Positions 8,308 to 17,787 of a DNA stretch of 64,000 nt are shown here, in pieces. Each line of letters begins with the position of its first letter. Position 1 is the first letter of the stretch. Origin of the DNA: Flavobacteriales bacterium UBA5040 (GTDB lineage: Bacteria; Bacteroidota; Bacteroidia; Flavobacteriales; Weeksellaceae); assembly GCA_002415135.1 (NCBI GenBank), contig DIBY01000018.1:124001-188000 (forward strand). The letters are read 5' to 3'. The position numbers and the translations under genes are program-made. The notes under the pieces are model-generated. The model searched no databases. It was not told the DNA's origin and saw nothing but the letters and a program-made list of their open reading frames with translations.

Positions 8308-9294
8308 ATGAAAAGTAAAATCTTAAACATTCTCAACATTATATTAGTAGGCATTTTAGCAATTCTTATCATACTTTATTTTACCGCTAAGGTGAAGAAT
8401 AAGGAAAATGAAAAAGTTTTATGGACCGCAGAAATTAGAAGCTTTTCCGAAAATACAAATCCAAATATTATTAAAGTAATTAATGGTGTTTTTCATAACA
8501 ATTTCAATAATTCTAGGAAGGAAATGGATAATGATTCTAAGGATTTAACCAGTTCTTCAAGTAGGGAATATATTTATTTTCAGAAAAACACTGAACTTTT
8601 ACCAGATTCATTAAATCTGAAATATTTCTCAGTCGATGAAAGAAAGTTCTATCAACTTCGAACAAAAATCCCATATGATCTTTTAAAAAACTCAGAACAA
8701 AACAGTAAGGATCTTACCAAGTTATCGTGTGAGATTTATCCGAAAGGAAAAGTGATTTTGAAAATTGATCAGGAAGATTTTCCATCAATCAATATTGCTT
8801 CATACCGAGCAAAAGAAACTACAGGAAATCTTGATCAGCTGATTTATAAAGAAAGTCTGGGCGAAAAATACAATGACTATGAAGGAATTGAAAATATTAG
8901 TGATTTTTCTGATTTGCTTCAAAATCAGTATCGATGGATTTTTAAGGTAGATTTAGAAGCTGGCGATCAATTATTAAATGCATATGCTTATTCATTTGCT
9001 GAACAGAATATTTTTGATTTGAAAGAAAAAAGCTTGAATAAATATGAAAATATTCCAAAAACTTTTTACGTGAGATTTGGAAATGTAAATCAATATGGAA
9101 TTGATTATTATTTTAATGCACTTGAAATTCTAAATGCTTTTCGAAAATTGGATAAAATTAATGGACCTGAGCCAATAACGCTTACTTTTAAATTATTTAA
9201 AAATAAACCAGCAGAATGCGAACTTTTCAAAAACGGACAGATTATTTCTTTAAAAGATTTGGTTTCTGAAAATCCAATAAAGTATGTAGATTAG
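8308..9294 (+). CDS. Membrane-anchored protein, unknown function
   Basis: A 328-residue protein with one N-terminal hydrophobic segment (about residues 7-24) after a basic start, then a long hydrophilic, Lys/Asn-rich domain predicted to lie outside the cytoplasm. I recognise no domain and see no catalytic motif. Codon and base use is very AT-rich, like the preceding small membrane gene, with which it forms a two-gene unit. The C-terminal part (PEPITLTFKLFKNKPAECELFKNGQ) looks beta-stranded. Confidence 0.6.
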   Translation: MKSKILNILNIILVGILAILIILYFTAKVKNKENEKVLWTAEIRSFSENTNPNIIKVINGVFHNNFNNSRKEMDNDSKDLTSSSSREYIYFQKNTELLPDSLNLKYFSVDERKFYQLRTKIPYDLLKNSEQNSKDLTKLSCEIYPKGKVILKIDQEDFPSINIASYRAKETTGNLDQLIYKESLGEKYNDYEGIENISDFSDLLQNQYRWIFKVDLEAGDQLLNAYAYSFAEQNIFDLKEKSLNKYENIPKTFYVRFGNVNQYGIDYYFNALEILNAFRKLDKINGPEPITLTFKLFKNKPAECELFKNGQIISLKDLVSENPIKYVD

Positions 9295-9622
9295 AATTAG
9301 AAATTAAGTTGTTAATCCTAATCGATGAGAATCGGCTGTAGGATTTCAAATTGATTGTGATTCATGATATCTAAATTTGTTTATTAACGGAAATTGAACA
9401 AGAGTTCAGTTAGAATCTTAAAAGGTTGATAAATTCCGTCCCCTTAGATATATTTGAAATTTCATAAAAGTCCTATAATTTATATTATGTTAAATTGTAT
9501 TTATTTTTAAGCTTGAGAATAATCTTTCCTTTTATAAAAATAACCTATATCAAAACCTCTCTATTTTACTTTATAAGAATATAAAAAAAGAGCCTCCCAA
9601 TTTGGAAGACTCTTTATAAAGT
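9295..9622. other. 328-base intergenic region
   Basis: AT-rich convergent gap. Apart from an imperfect terminator hairpin at its right end I see no gene, RNA or repeat in it. Confidence 0.6.
9584..9617 (-). terminator. Imperfect terminator hairpin after the S9 peptidase gene
   Basis: AAAGAG pairs with CTCTTT, with an interrupted inner stem ending CCA/TGG. It is preceded on the plus strand by an A-run, which is a T-run on the minus strand. Confidence 0.5.
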
Positions 9623-12028
9623 TTATTTGTTTTTTAAACATTTTTCTAAGAACTGATCCTGTTCCCATAAAGTGTGCAAAATACTTTCCTTGGCTGCATA
9701 GCCATGAGATTCCTTAGGTAATAAAACCATTCTCACTGGAGCTCCTAAATTTTTCAACGCCTGGAAATATCTTTCCGTTTGCAAAGTAAATGTTCCGGGA
9801 TTGTTATCTGCTTCACCATGAATTAACAACATTGGTGTTTTCATTTTGTCCGCAGTCATAAATGGTGACATCGTGTTGTAAATTTCTGGAACATCCCAGT
9901 AATTTCTTTGTTCACTCTGGAAACCAAATGGCGTCAACGTTCTGTTATAAGCACCACTTCTAGCAATTCCACATGCATAATCTTTGGAATGGGTCAAAAG
10001 ATTAGCCGTCATAAACGCTCCGTAAGAGTGTCCACCAACTGCAACTTTAGTTCTGTCAATATATCCTAATTGATCCAAAGCGTCAATCGCTGCTTTTCCG
10101 TTAGCAACCAACTGTGGGATAAAAGTATCGTTCGGTTGTGCTTTTCCTTCACCAATAATAGGGAAAGATGCATCATCTAAAACTGCATAACCTTTGGTTA
10201 CCCAATAAATGAACGAACCATAACTTGGGAATGTAAAATCATTTGGATTCTGTGTGTTTTGTCCAGCAGTATCTTTATTCACATATTCTCTAGGATAAGC
10301 CCAGATTAAAAGTGGCAATTTTTCTTTATGATTTTTTCTGTCGTAATTAGCTGGTAAATAAAGCGTTCCAGTCAATTCTACTCCATCGTTTCGTTTGTAA
10401 GTAATTACTTCTTTGTAAACATTTTTAATGCTTTCAAAAGGATTAGCGAAATGAGTTACGGCAGTTGCTTTTCCGTTTTTAATGTTTCTTACAAAATAGT
10501 TTGGATATTGACTTGGCGATTGTTCAACCACTAAAACCTGTCCTGTTTTTGCATCTAAAATATCAACAATACTTTCTTTGGAATTCTTCAATTTTGAAGT
10601 ATATAGTCGATTTTTTTTCATGGTTCCTAAATCCAATTCATCGATGAAAGGAAACTGTCCATCTTTAGTAAATCCGGCACCTATTAAATGCGCTTTACCA
10701 TTTTTAATATCAATCACATTTCTGCCGAATTGATTTTTATTTTCAGCAAATTTCCCCGAATCGCTATAAACGTCCTGATAATTGCGATCTTCAATAATTT
10801 TTGAAGAATTATCTTTCAGATTAATTAAATAAGATTTTGAATTTCTCGTATCATACCAAGAATCAGAAACAATCGCTACATTTCCATTAGACCAGTCGAT
10901 TCCGCTGAATCTTTGTTGCGTTTTAAAGAACGATTTCGGAGCTGCATTAAATGGTGCGTCCCATACGAAAACTTCATCGCGATACGCTACTTTTTTAGCC
11001 TGATCTCCTCCATCTAAAGCTTCGGCATAAACCAAAGTTGCCGGCTGATCATCTCTCCAGCTGATATTTCTTTTTCCTTCTCTAACGGATGAAAAACCTT
11101 TCGGCATGATCTCATTCAACGGCGTTTCATTCACCACTTTTACCAAATTCCCATTCTTATCGTAAACGGTAGAAGTCATAGGGAATCTATTCAATGGAAC
11201 GATGTAGGAATATGGTTTTTGAATCGTGGTCAACATCAAATAATTTCCATCTGGCGAGTAATTCATTCCACTAAAGATAGCGTCACTTTTAAATTTTTGC
11301 TGATCTCCATTAATTGAAATTTTCACCAATTCAGATTTTGCTAATGTCTCAAAATTAGCTTCATCCTGTGGATTTTTCAACAGATCCTGATAAGTTCTGT
11401 TTTGCGAAACTTTTCCGTCAGAATTAGAAACGGTTGGACCAGTAGGTAGATTTTGTTTATCATCGATTAAAGCTTTTCTATCAGACGGAATTTGCTTGAT
11501 CAGTAAATGTTGAGAATCTGACATCCAAACATAGGGACTTCCAAGGTTGGCGTTCAGTGGTTGATTCGATATTTTTTTCGCGGTATTGGAAGCAAGATCT
11601 AAAATCCATAATTCCACTGCGTTTTTAGTAGTGTTGGTAAAAGCCAGTTTTTTCTCATCTGGCGAAAAACCAAGATACGCGATTCTTGCGTTTGCGGGTA
11701 ATCCTTTGACTTGCTGTTCAGTTTTATCCTTAAATTTTCTTGTTTTCAGATTGTTAACATAAGTCATTGTGCTGGAAATGTTGGTAACGGGATTTACGCG
11801 CAATCCAGCCAATTTCATTTCATCTTGATTAAGATCATCGAGTGCTTTGTAGGTGTCTCGATAAGAGAAAATCATCTGTTCTCTTTTACTATCCATAAAA
11901 ACCGACGGCGCTCTTTCGAAATCTGCCAATTGCATGATCTCAGGAGAAGGTTTTTGATAGGTAATACTTTCTTGAGCACTTGCAAAAACTACGACTAGTA
12001 ATGCAATAGCGGTCAGTCTTTTTTTCAT
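9623..12028 (-). CDS. S9D-type prolyl oligopeptidase family serine peptidase, exported
   Basis: From the ATG at 12028 the product is 801 residues with a cleavable signal peptide (MKKRLTAIALLVVVFASAQ). A beta-propeller-like N-terminal part precedes a C-terminal alpha/beta-hydrolase peptidase domain. The GGHSYGAFMTANLL segment carries the nucleophile Ser (about residue 664), HGEADNNPGTF supplies the Asp, and ESHGYAA the His. The run CGIARSGAYNRTLTPFGFQ closely resembles plant chloroplast glutamyl endopeptidase (S9D), so cleavage after Glu is plausible, though that is inference. A TACTTTTG box at 12043-12050 supports this start over one at 12073. Confidence 0.85.
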   Translation of the reverse strand: MKKRLTAIALLVVVFASAQESITYQKPSPEIMQLADFERAPSVFMDSKREQMIFSYRDTYKALDDLNQDEMKLAGLRVNPVTNISSTMTYVNNLKTRKFKDKTEQQVKGLPANARIAYLGFSPDEKKLAFTNTTKNAVELWILDLASNTAKKISNQPLNANLGSPYVWMSDSQHLLIKQIPSDRKALIDDKQNLPTGPTVSNSDGKVSQNRTYQDLLKNPQDEANFETLAKSELVKISINGDQQKFKSDAIFSGMNYSPDGNYLMLTTIQKPYSYIVPLNRFPMTSTVYDKNGNLVKVVNETPLNEIMPKGFSSVREGKRNISWRDDQPATLVYAEALDGGDQAKKVAYRDEVFVWDAPFNAAPKSFFKTQQRFSGIDWSNGNVAIVSDSWYDTRNSKSYLINLKDNSSKIIEDRNYQDVYSDSGKFAENKNQFGRNVIDIKNGKAHLIGAGFTKDGQFPFIDELDLGTMKKNRLYTSKLKNSKESIVDILDAKTGQVLVVEQSPSQYPNYFVRNIKNGKATAVTHFANPFESIKNVYKEVITYKRNDGVELTGTLYLPANYDRKNHKEKLPLLIWAYPREYVNKDTAGQNTQNPNDFTFPSYGSFIYWVTKGYAVLDDASFPIIGEGKAQPNDTFIPQLVANGKAAIDALDQLGYIDRTKVAVGGHSYGAFMTANLLTHSKDYACGIARSGAYNRTLTPFGFQSEQRNYWDVPEIYNTMSPFMTADKMKTPMLLIHGEADNNPGTFTLQTERYFQALKNLGAPVRMVLLPKESHGYAAKESILHTLWEQDQFLEKCLKNK

Positions 12029-12042
12029 GTATACACTTTTTT

Positions 12043-12050
12043 CAAAAGTA
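12043..12050 (-). promoter_or_regulatory. -7 box for the S9 peptidase gene
   Basis: TACTTTTG on the minus strand fits TAnnTTTG. It ends 14 bases before the ATG at 12028 and would lie inside the coding region if the start were at 12073. Confidence 0.5.
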
Positions 12051-12089
12051 TCGAAAATTAATCTTTCTAGCAAGGATACATCAATAATA

Positions 12090-12130
12090 ATAAAAAATCC
12101 ACCAAAACATGATATGTTAATTGGTGGATT
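12090..12130 (-). terminator. Terminator after doxX
   Basis: AATCCACCAA (12096-12105) pairs with TTGGTGGATT (12121-12130). On the minus strand a T-run follows. Confidence 0.75.
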
Positions 12131-12151
12131 CTTGTTTTTATGAAAATAATC

Positions 12152-12583
12152 TTACCAGCGAGATTCTCTCCTTCTGGAAATCATACTGTCGATTGAAAAT
12201 TGGCGCGGTCCGAAACTGAAGATTAAAGCAAAAAGAGAAAGAAATAAAAGACTACTCTCTTTTACACTGAAGGGATCAGAATAATGAACTCCGAACGCTG
12301 CAACAGCCATGACAATCATCAACACTAAACTTGCTGCCCGCGTAAATAATCCGATCATGATTAAAAAGGCACAAATAAGTTCGAGTAGAATGGCTAGAAT
12401 TAAGGTACTACTCGCCCCAATTCCCATGAAGTTATAGAATTTAATTTCACCACCTGCCATAAATTTCTCTAATTTTGGAAGTCCATGCAAAATGATCATT
12501 GCTACTGCAACGAAAATTCGTACTAATAACATTACAACATTATTGATTGCAGGATTGTCTTTTGTTGAAGAAAAATAACTCAT
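12152..12583 (-). CDS. DoxX family membrane protein
   Basis: A 143-residue protein with four hydrophobic segments. The DoxX signature is seen in LLVRIFVAVAMIILHGLPKLEKF at the N-terminus and in GLFTRAASLVLMIVMAVAAFGVHYSDPF in the middle. DoxX-family proteins are small inner-membrane proteins variously linked to quinone or thiol redox balance; the precise role here is unknown. The gene follows era by 67 bases on the same strand with no terminator between, so the two may be co-transcribed. Confidence 0.8.
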   Translation of the reverse strand: MSYFSSTKDNPAINNVVMLLVRIFVAVAMIILHGLPKLEKFMAGGEIKFYNFMGIGASSTLILAILLELICAFLIMIGLFTRAASLVLMIVMAVAAFGVHYSDPFSVKESSLLFLSLFALIFSFGPRQFSIDSMISRRRESRW

Positions 12584-12650
12584 TTAATATATTTAATTCA
12601 AGAAATTAATAAAAACATCTAAAATACAAAATTTTGATCTACTGATTCTA

Positions 12651-13529
12651 TCAATAACCAAAATTTTTCAAATCACGATCATTTTTACGCCAGTCTTTTT
12701 TCACTTTTACAAAAAGCTTTAAATGTATTTTTTTAGAAAAGAATTTTTCCAAATCGATTCTGGCTTCAGTTCCAACCTTCTTAATGGCATCACCTTTATG
12801 CCCGATAATAATACCTTTTTGAGTATCGCGTTCCACATAAATCACAGCATCGATAAATAACATTCCCTCGGTTTCCTTAAATTGTTCAGTAACAACTTCT
12901 ACCGAATAAGGAATTTCTTTATCGTAATTTAAAAGGATTTTCTCACGAACAGTTTCGTTGACAAAAAACCTTTCTGGTTTATCGGTATATTGATCTTTGT
13001 CGTAATAAGGCGGATTTTCAGGAAGCATTGATTTTAGTTTTGGTAAAATCACTTCGGTATTAAATCCTGTTAAGGCAGAAATCGGCAGGATCTCGGCTTT
13101 AGGAATTTGCTCGTGCCAAAACTCCATCAGTTTTTCAAGATCAGTTTGATTAGAAGCATCTATTTTATTCACCAAAATCAAAACCGGAACTGGAATCTTA
13201 TTGAGTTTCTCAACCAGAAATTCACTGTGTTCTGATTTATCAGTAAGATCGATGATGAATAAGAAAACATCAGCATCCTGCAAAGAATCCTTTACAAAAT
13301 CCATCATTTTTTCTTGAAGTCCGTATTTCGGATCTAAGACACCTGGCGTGTCAGAAAAGACAATTTGCAAATCCTCTTCATTATAAATTCCGAAAATACG
13401 ATGCCTGGTCGTTTGTGCTTTTTGGGTAACAATTGCTAGTTTCTCTCCCATCAATTGGTTAAGAAGTGTTGATTTTCCTGCGTTGGGTTTTCCAACTATA
13501 TTAACGAAGCCTGCTTTATGATTGCTCAA
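12651..13529 (-). CDS. era: GTPase Era
   Basis: A 292-residue essential GTPase that binds the 3' end of 16S rRNA and helps mature the 30S subunit. The G domain is complete: G1 GKPNAGKST near residue 13, G3 DTPG in IVFSDTPGVLD, and G4 NKID in LILVNKIDAS. The C-terminal KH-type RNA-binding domain shows the IIIGHKGDAIKKVGTEAR loop, followed by the usual Era tail LFVKVKKDWR. Length and order are normal. A TAACTTTG -7 box precedes it in the divergent gap with ku. Confidence 0.96.
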   Translation of the reverse strand: MSNHKAGFVNIVGKPNAGKSTLLNQLMGEKLAIVTQKAQTTRHRIFGIYNEEDLQIVFSDTPGVLDPKYGLQEKMMDFVKDSLQDADVFLFIIDLTDKSEHSEFLVEKLNKIPVPVLILVNKIDASNQTDLEKLMEFWHEQIPKAEILPISALTGFNTEVILPKLKSMLPENPPYYDKDQYTDKPERFFVNETVREKILLNYDKEIPYSVEVVTEQFKETEGMLFIDAVIYVERDTQKGIIIGHKGDAIKKVGTEARIDLEKFFSKKIHLKLFVKVKKDWRKNDRDLKNFGY

Positions 13530-13553
13530 AGTATTTTTATTTTAAAGTAAGGG

Positions 13554-13561
13554 CAAAGTTA
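13554..13561 (-). promoter_or_regulatory. -7 box for era
   Basis: TAACTTTG on the minus strand (TAnnTTTG), with 24 bases between it and the era ATG. Confidence 0.45.
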
Positions 13562-13681
13562 AGGAATTTTCGTCGGTGTTGTTTTCATTCTTTAATTTAA
13601 AATTACCGAGAGTAATAGAGAAGTCCTACCAATCTCGAAAGGCATAATTATTTCATTAAGCAAAATCTTAAACTATTTATT

Positions 13682-14470
13682 ATGAAGTCAATTTGGAACG
13701 GTGCAATAGGATTTGGATTGGTTAATATTCCGGTGAAAATGTACTCTGCAGTACAGGATAGCAAACTTGATCTGGATATGTTAGATAAAGGCGATTTTTC
13801 AAATATCAAATTCAAACGCGTTAATGAAAAAACGGGTAAAGAAGTGAAATGGGAAAATATTGTGAAAGGTTATTTGATGGAAGACAAATATGTTGTTCTG
13901 GATGACGATGATTATTCCGCTGCAAGTCCTGAAAAAACCAAAGTCTTCTCGATTGAACATTTTGTAAAAGAAGCAGAAATTGATTCCGTTTATTTTGAAG
14001 TCCCCTACTTTTTGGAACCTCAGAAAAATGCTGAGAATGCTTATAACCTTTTATTAAAATCTTTGATCAAAACAAAAATGGCGGGCATCGGCACATTTGT
14101 AATGCGTGATAAAGAAATTTTTGGAATGATCCGTCCTTATGATGATAGAGTGTTAATTGTTAATCGTTTAAGATTTGCAAAGCAGATTCGGGAATACGGA
14201 GATTTAAAAATTCCTGCTAAAAAAACTCCAAAACCTGGCGAGATGAAAATGGCGGTCTCTTTAATTGAGCAAACATCCGAAACTTTCGATCCTGCAGCAT
14301 TTAGTGATACTTATACCGAAGATTTATTAAAAATAATCAAGAAAAAAGCGAAAGGTAAAAAAGTCAAAAAAGTAGCAGATTCTAAAGAAGAAAGAGGAAA
14401 AGTTGTTGACTTAATGGCACAATTGAAAGCAAGTTTAGAAGGTTCTAAAAAGACTAAAAAAGTTTCCTGA
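13682..14470 (+). CDS. ku: Bacterial Ku, non-homologous end joining
   Basis: A 262-residue Ku-core protein that would dimerise into a ring on broken DNA ends and recruit LigD. The N-terminus SIWNGAIGFGLVNIPVKMYSA is diagnostic. The middle contains YVVLDDDDY and VPYFLEPQKNAENAYNLL, and the Ku bridge/pillar segment runs KTKMAGIGTFVMRDKE. The Lys-rich C-terminal tail (after about residue 225) matches the DNA-binding/LigD-binding tail of bacterial Ku proteins. ligD begins two bases after the Ku stop, so the two form a tight operon. Confidence 0.96.
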   Translation: MKSIWNGAIGFGLVNIPVKMYSAVQDSKLDLDMLDKGDFSNIKFKRVNEKTGKEVKWENIVKGYLMEDKYVVLDDDDYSAASPEKTKVFSIEHFVKEAEIDSVYFEVPYFLEPQKNAENAYNLLLKSLIKTKMAGIGTFVMRDKEIFGMIRPYDDRVLIVNRLRFAKQIREYGDLKIPAKKTPKPGEMKMAVSLIEQTSETFDPAAFSDTYTEDLLKIIKKKAKGKKVKKVADSKEERGKVVDLMAQLKASLEGSKKTKKVS

Positions 14471-14472
14471 TT

Positions 14473-17004
14473 ATGCCTCTAGAAGAGTACAATAAAAAAC
14501 GAAATTTCGATGAAACCTCCGAACCGGAAGGAAAAGAAAATAAAAATGATGGCAAATTAGTTTTTGTTATCCAACGTCATTCTGCTTCACGACTTCATTA
14601 CGATTTCCGGTTGGAAATGGATGGAGTTCTGAAAAGTTGGGCGGTTCCAAAAGGTCCGTCACTGAATCCGAAAGATAAACGTTTGGCAATGATGACCGAG
14701 GATCATCCGTATTCTTATAAAGATTTTGCAGGAACAATTCCCGAAGGAAACTATGGTGGTGGCGAAGTTGAGATCTGGGATTCTGGATGGTATGAACCAT
14801 TAGAGAAAGTCGAAGGTAAATCGGATGATTTGGTCATGCGACACCAACTTCATACCCAATCTTTAAAATTTGTGCTTCATGGAAAAAAGTTGAAAGGAGA
14901 GTTTGCTTTAGTTAAAATTAAAAACTCGAAACAAGAAAACGCTTGGTTGCTCATTAAACATAACGATCAATTCGCAATGGAAGAGTACGATTCTGAAGAA
15001 CACGTTCCGAAAAAATCTAAAGTGACCGTACGCGAAGAAAATCGGCCCAGCAAAAAAAAAGTAAAAACTCCGGCGAAAGAATCAAAATCATTTAGAAACT
15101 ACACGCCATCTCTGATTGGGGAGAAAAAGTTAAAAGATTTTATCAAACCCATGTTGGCTCAAAGCAATGAGAAACCTTTTAATAATAAAGACTGGGTTTT
15201 TGAAATTAAATGGGATGGCTATCGCGCTATTGCAGATTTGAGAGAAACTGCAATTCAACTTTATTCCCGAAATGGACTCTCCTATTCCGAGAAATTTTCT
15301 AAAATTACAAAAGCCTTAGACGATCAAAACCATCAAATGATTTTGGATGGTGAAATCGTTGCGTACAATAGCGAAGGAAAACCTGACTTTCAAACCTTGC
15401 AAAAAATTGGTGACAATCCAGATTTAGCAATGACGTATCAAGTCTTTGATTTGTTATGGCTTAATGGACACTCCACTGAAAATTTAACTTTAGTTCAACG
15501 AAAAGAATTATTGAAAGAAGCATTGGTCGAAAACGAAGTCATCAAATACTGCGAACATATTCCGGAAAAAGGAATTGATTTTTTTGACCAGATTAAGAAA
15601 ATGGAGTTAGAAGGAATGATTGCAAAAAAAGCAGACAGCACTTATTCAGAAGGAGTTCGATCCTCAGATTGGTTGAAGATTAAATTTCAAAATACAGAAG
15701 ATGTTTTGATCTGTGGTTTTACCGAACCCAATGGCGGTCGAAAGAATTTTGGTGCAATCATTTTAGGAACTTACATCAATGATAAATTAGAATATTGCGG
15801 ACATGCGGGCACAGGGTTTTCGGTGAAAACTTTAGAATCTTTATATGAAATATTCAAACCTTTAATTATTGAAAATTGTCCTTTTGATACAATCCCCAAA
15901 ACAAATGCTCCTGCAACTTGGCTCCAACCCGAATTGGTTTGTGAAATAAAATATACCGAAAAAACGAAAGATGGAATTTTCCGTCATCCAGTTTTTATGG
16001 GACTTCGAATTGATAAAGACAAAGAGGATTTAATGATAGATGATGAAATTGAAAATCTATCTTCTTTAGAAATGAAAATTCAAAATGAACCAACTAACAG
16101 TAAAACTAAAAAACTAAAGAAAACTGTTAAACTCACCAATCAAAACAAGATCTATTTTCCTGAAAGTGGCATTACAAAAGGTGAAGTTGTTGAGTATTAT
16201 CAATCTGTTTCGAAATATATTTTGCCTCATTTGAAAAATCGTCCGCAATCCTTAAATCGTTTTCCGAATGGAATTGATGGATTGAGTTTTTATCATAAAG
16301 ATGCTGGAAACGACGCTCCTGACTGGATCGAAAAAGTTTCGATTTTCTCAGAATCCAATGAAAAAGACATTCAATATTTAATCTGCAATACGGCTGATGA
16401 TCTGGCATATTTGAATAATCTCGGTTGCATTGATTTGAATCCGTGGAACTCGACCGTAATTGATTTGAATAAACCAACCTGGCTGGCTTTGGATTTAGAT
16501 CCTTCCGAGAAAAACACTTTTGATGATGTTATTGAAACAAGTTTGTGCGTGAAAGAAATTTTAGATAAAGCAAAAATTAAAGGTTACTGTAAAACTTCTG
16601 GCAGTTCAGGAATACATATTTTTATTCCTATGGGTGGCAATTACGAAGTAGAACAGGTGAAAAATTTCGCTCATCTTTTAATGCAGAAAACGCAGCAAAA
16701 ATTACCTGCCTTAACTACTTTGGAACGAAGTCTTAAGAAACGGGATCAAAATAAAATCTATTTGGATTACCTACAAAATCGAACAGGTCAGACTTTAGCG
16801 AGTGTCTATAGTATTCGACCGAAACCATTGGCTCCTGTTTCAATGCCTATTTTATGGGAGGAATTAAAGTTTGGTTTAAAGCCGACTGATTTTAATATTC
16901 ATAATGCTTTGGAGCGTATTAAAAAGAATGGTGATCTCTTTAAACCCGTTTTAGGAAAAGGAATTGATATGCTGAAAGCGTTGGAAAATCTTTCTAAAGA
17001 TTAG
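14473..17004 (+). CDS. ligD: Multifunctional ATP-dependent DNA ligase LigD (phosphoesterase-ligase-polymerase)
   Basis: An 843-residue NHEJ enzyme with three domains in the order phosphoesterase, ligase, polymerase. The phosphoesterase domain (about 1-170) carries RHSASRLHYDFRLEMDG and GTIPEGNYGGG. The ligase domain (about 220-530) has the adenylated Lys246 in EIKWDGYRA, then LDGEIVAY and EGMIAKK. The polymerase domain (about 550-843) shows the catalytic acidic pair in LALDLDPSE near residue 670 and KTSGSSGIHIFIP. All catalytic motifs look intact. The domain order matches Pseudomonas-type LigD; mycobacterial LigD starts with the polymerase. Its stop codon overlaps the stop of the convergent SGNH gene. 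Confidence 0.95.
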   Translation: MPLEEYNKKRNFDETSEPEGKENKNDGKLVFVIQRHSASRLHYDFRLEMDGVLKSWAVPKGPSLNPKDKRLAMMTEDHPYSYKDFAGTIPEGNYGGGEVEIWDSGWYEPLEKVEGKSDDLVMRHQLHTQSLKFVLHGKKLKGEFALVKIKNSKQENAWLLIKHNDQFAMEEYDSEEHVPKKSKVTVREENRPSKKKVKTPAKESKSFRNYTPSLIGEKKLKDFIKPMLAQSNEKPFNNKDWVFEIKWDGYRAIADLRETAIQLYSRNGLSYSEKFSKITKALDDQNHQMILDGEIVAYNSEGKPDFQTLQKIGDNPDLAMTYQVFDLLWLNGHSTENLTLVQRKELLKEALVENEVIKYCEHIPEKGIDFFDQIKKMELEGMIAKKADSTYSEGVRSSDWLKIKFQNTEDVLICGFTEPNGGRKNFGAIILGTYINDKLEYCGHAGTGFSVKTLESLYEIFKPLIIENCPFDTIPKTNAPATWLQPELVCEIKYTEKTKDGIFRHPVFMGLRIDKDKEDLMIDDEIENLSSLEMKIQNEPTNSKTKKLKKTVKLTNQNKIYFPESGITKGEVVEYYQSVSKYILPHLKNRPQSLNRFPNGIDGLSFYHKDAGNDAPDWIEKVSIFSESNEKDIQYLICNTADDLAYLNNLGCIDLNPWNSTVIDLNKPTWLALDLDPSEKNTFDDVIETSLCVKEILDKAKIKGYCKTSGSSGIHIFIPMGGNYEVEQVKNFAHLLMQKTQQKLPALTTLERSLKKRDQNKIYLDYLQNRTGQTLASVYSIRPKPLAPVSMPILWEELKFGLKPTDFNIHNALERIKKNGDLFKPVLGKGIDMLKALENLSKD

Positions 17005-17774
17005 AGAAGTTTTATTTTAGAGTCCAATAAAAACTGTACACTTTCTTGCGCCCACATTTTATAAGTCAATTCTGACGGATGAATCCCATCACTGAAAAAA
17101 TCTGCAATGGTTTGATCGTCGTTCAGTAATTTCATCCATTCTTGAATATCAACTTTGTTAGTCGGAAAATAAATATTTTCATTCTTTAAAGTCTGACTGT
17201 AAAGATATTGTGCAAGTAAATCTTTATGATTTCCTAAAACATATTGCATTTCTTTTGTAAGTGCGGGAAACGCTTCAATAGTAGGTAACTGCGCAAATGA
17301 AATCGGAGTTTCTGGAAATTTCTTTCTTAAAGAATCAATTAAAAACTGAATGTTTTCCAGCCATTTTTTTGGTTGAGTAAATTCGAAAGAATCATTCGCA
17401 CCGATGCCGACTACCAGTAAATCACAATCAGTTTCTACAATTTTTGGAACAATTCTTTGGTGAACTTTTCCCACATTATAACCCGTTTTAGCATAGATTT
17501 TCCAGTCGATATTGCAGTGAAATACTGAACTTAATTCATTAGAAAAATGACCAGCAAAACTATTTTTGTGAAAATCGGATCCTACGCCAGCAAAAGAACT
17601 TTCACCGATAAAAAGAACCTTTAAAGTTTTAGCACAATTAATATTAACAGAACCTTCCGGCTCCTTTGCTTCGGGTAAAAACTGAATTTCTTTTTTGATT
17701 TTCTTTCCCTGAAAATAGATGATCGGCAATAAAGGAATCGACTTCAAAAGATGGATGAAATAGTTCTTTCTCAT
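17001..17774 (-). CDS. SGNH/GDSL-family hydrolase
   Basis: A 257-residue putative esterase or acyl hydrolase. Block I is LFIGESSFAGVG with the nucleophile Ser in a GES context, block III is VVGIGANDSF with the oxyanion-hole Asn, and block V is DGIHPSELTY with the Asp/His pair. A short hydrophobic, basic N-terminus could anchor or direct export, but no clean cleavage site is visible. The gene lies 13 bases after the methyltransferase gene on the same strand. Its TAA shares bases with the ligD TAG (17001-17004), so there is no terminator space between the convergent genes. Substrate is unknown. Confidence 0.8.
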   Translation of the reverse strand: MRKNYFIHLLKSIPLLPIIYFQGKKIKKEIQFLPEAKEPEGSVNINCAKTLKVLFIGESSFAGVGSDFHKNSFAGHFSNELSSVFHCNIDWKIYAKTGYNVGKVHQRIVPKIVETDCDLLVVGIGANDSFEFTQPKKWLENIQFLIDSLRKKFPETPISFAQLPTIEAFPALTKEMQYVLGNHKDLLAQYLYSQTLKNENIYFPTNKVDIQEWMKLLNDDQTIADFFSDGIHPSELTYKMWAQESVQFLLDSKIKLL

Positions 17775-17787
17775 TCAGATAATCCTT

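Noticed and set aside
12029..12073. Longer N-terminus of the S9 peptidase
   Set aside because: It would precede a normal signal peptide and cover the -7 box at 12043-12050.
14567..14800. Minus-strand open frames inside ligD (also 16172-16477)
   Set aside because: They are shadows of a well-conserved ligase gene and resemble no protein family.
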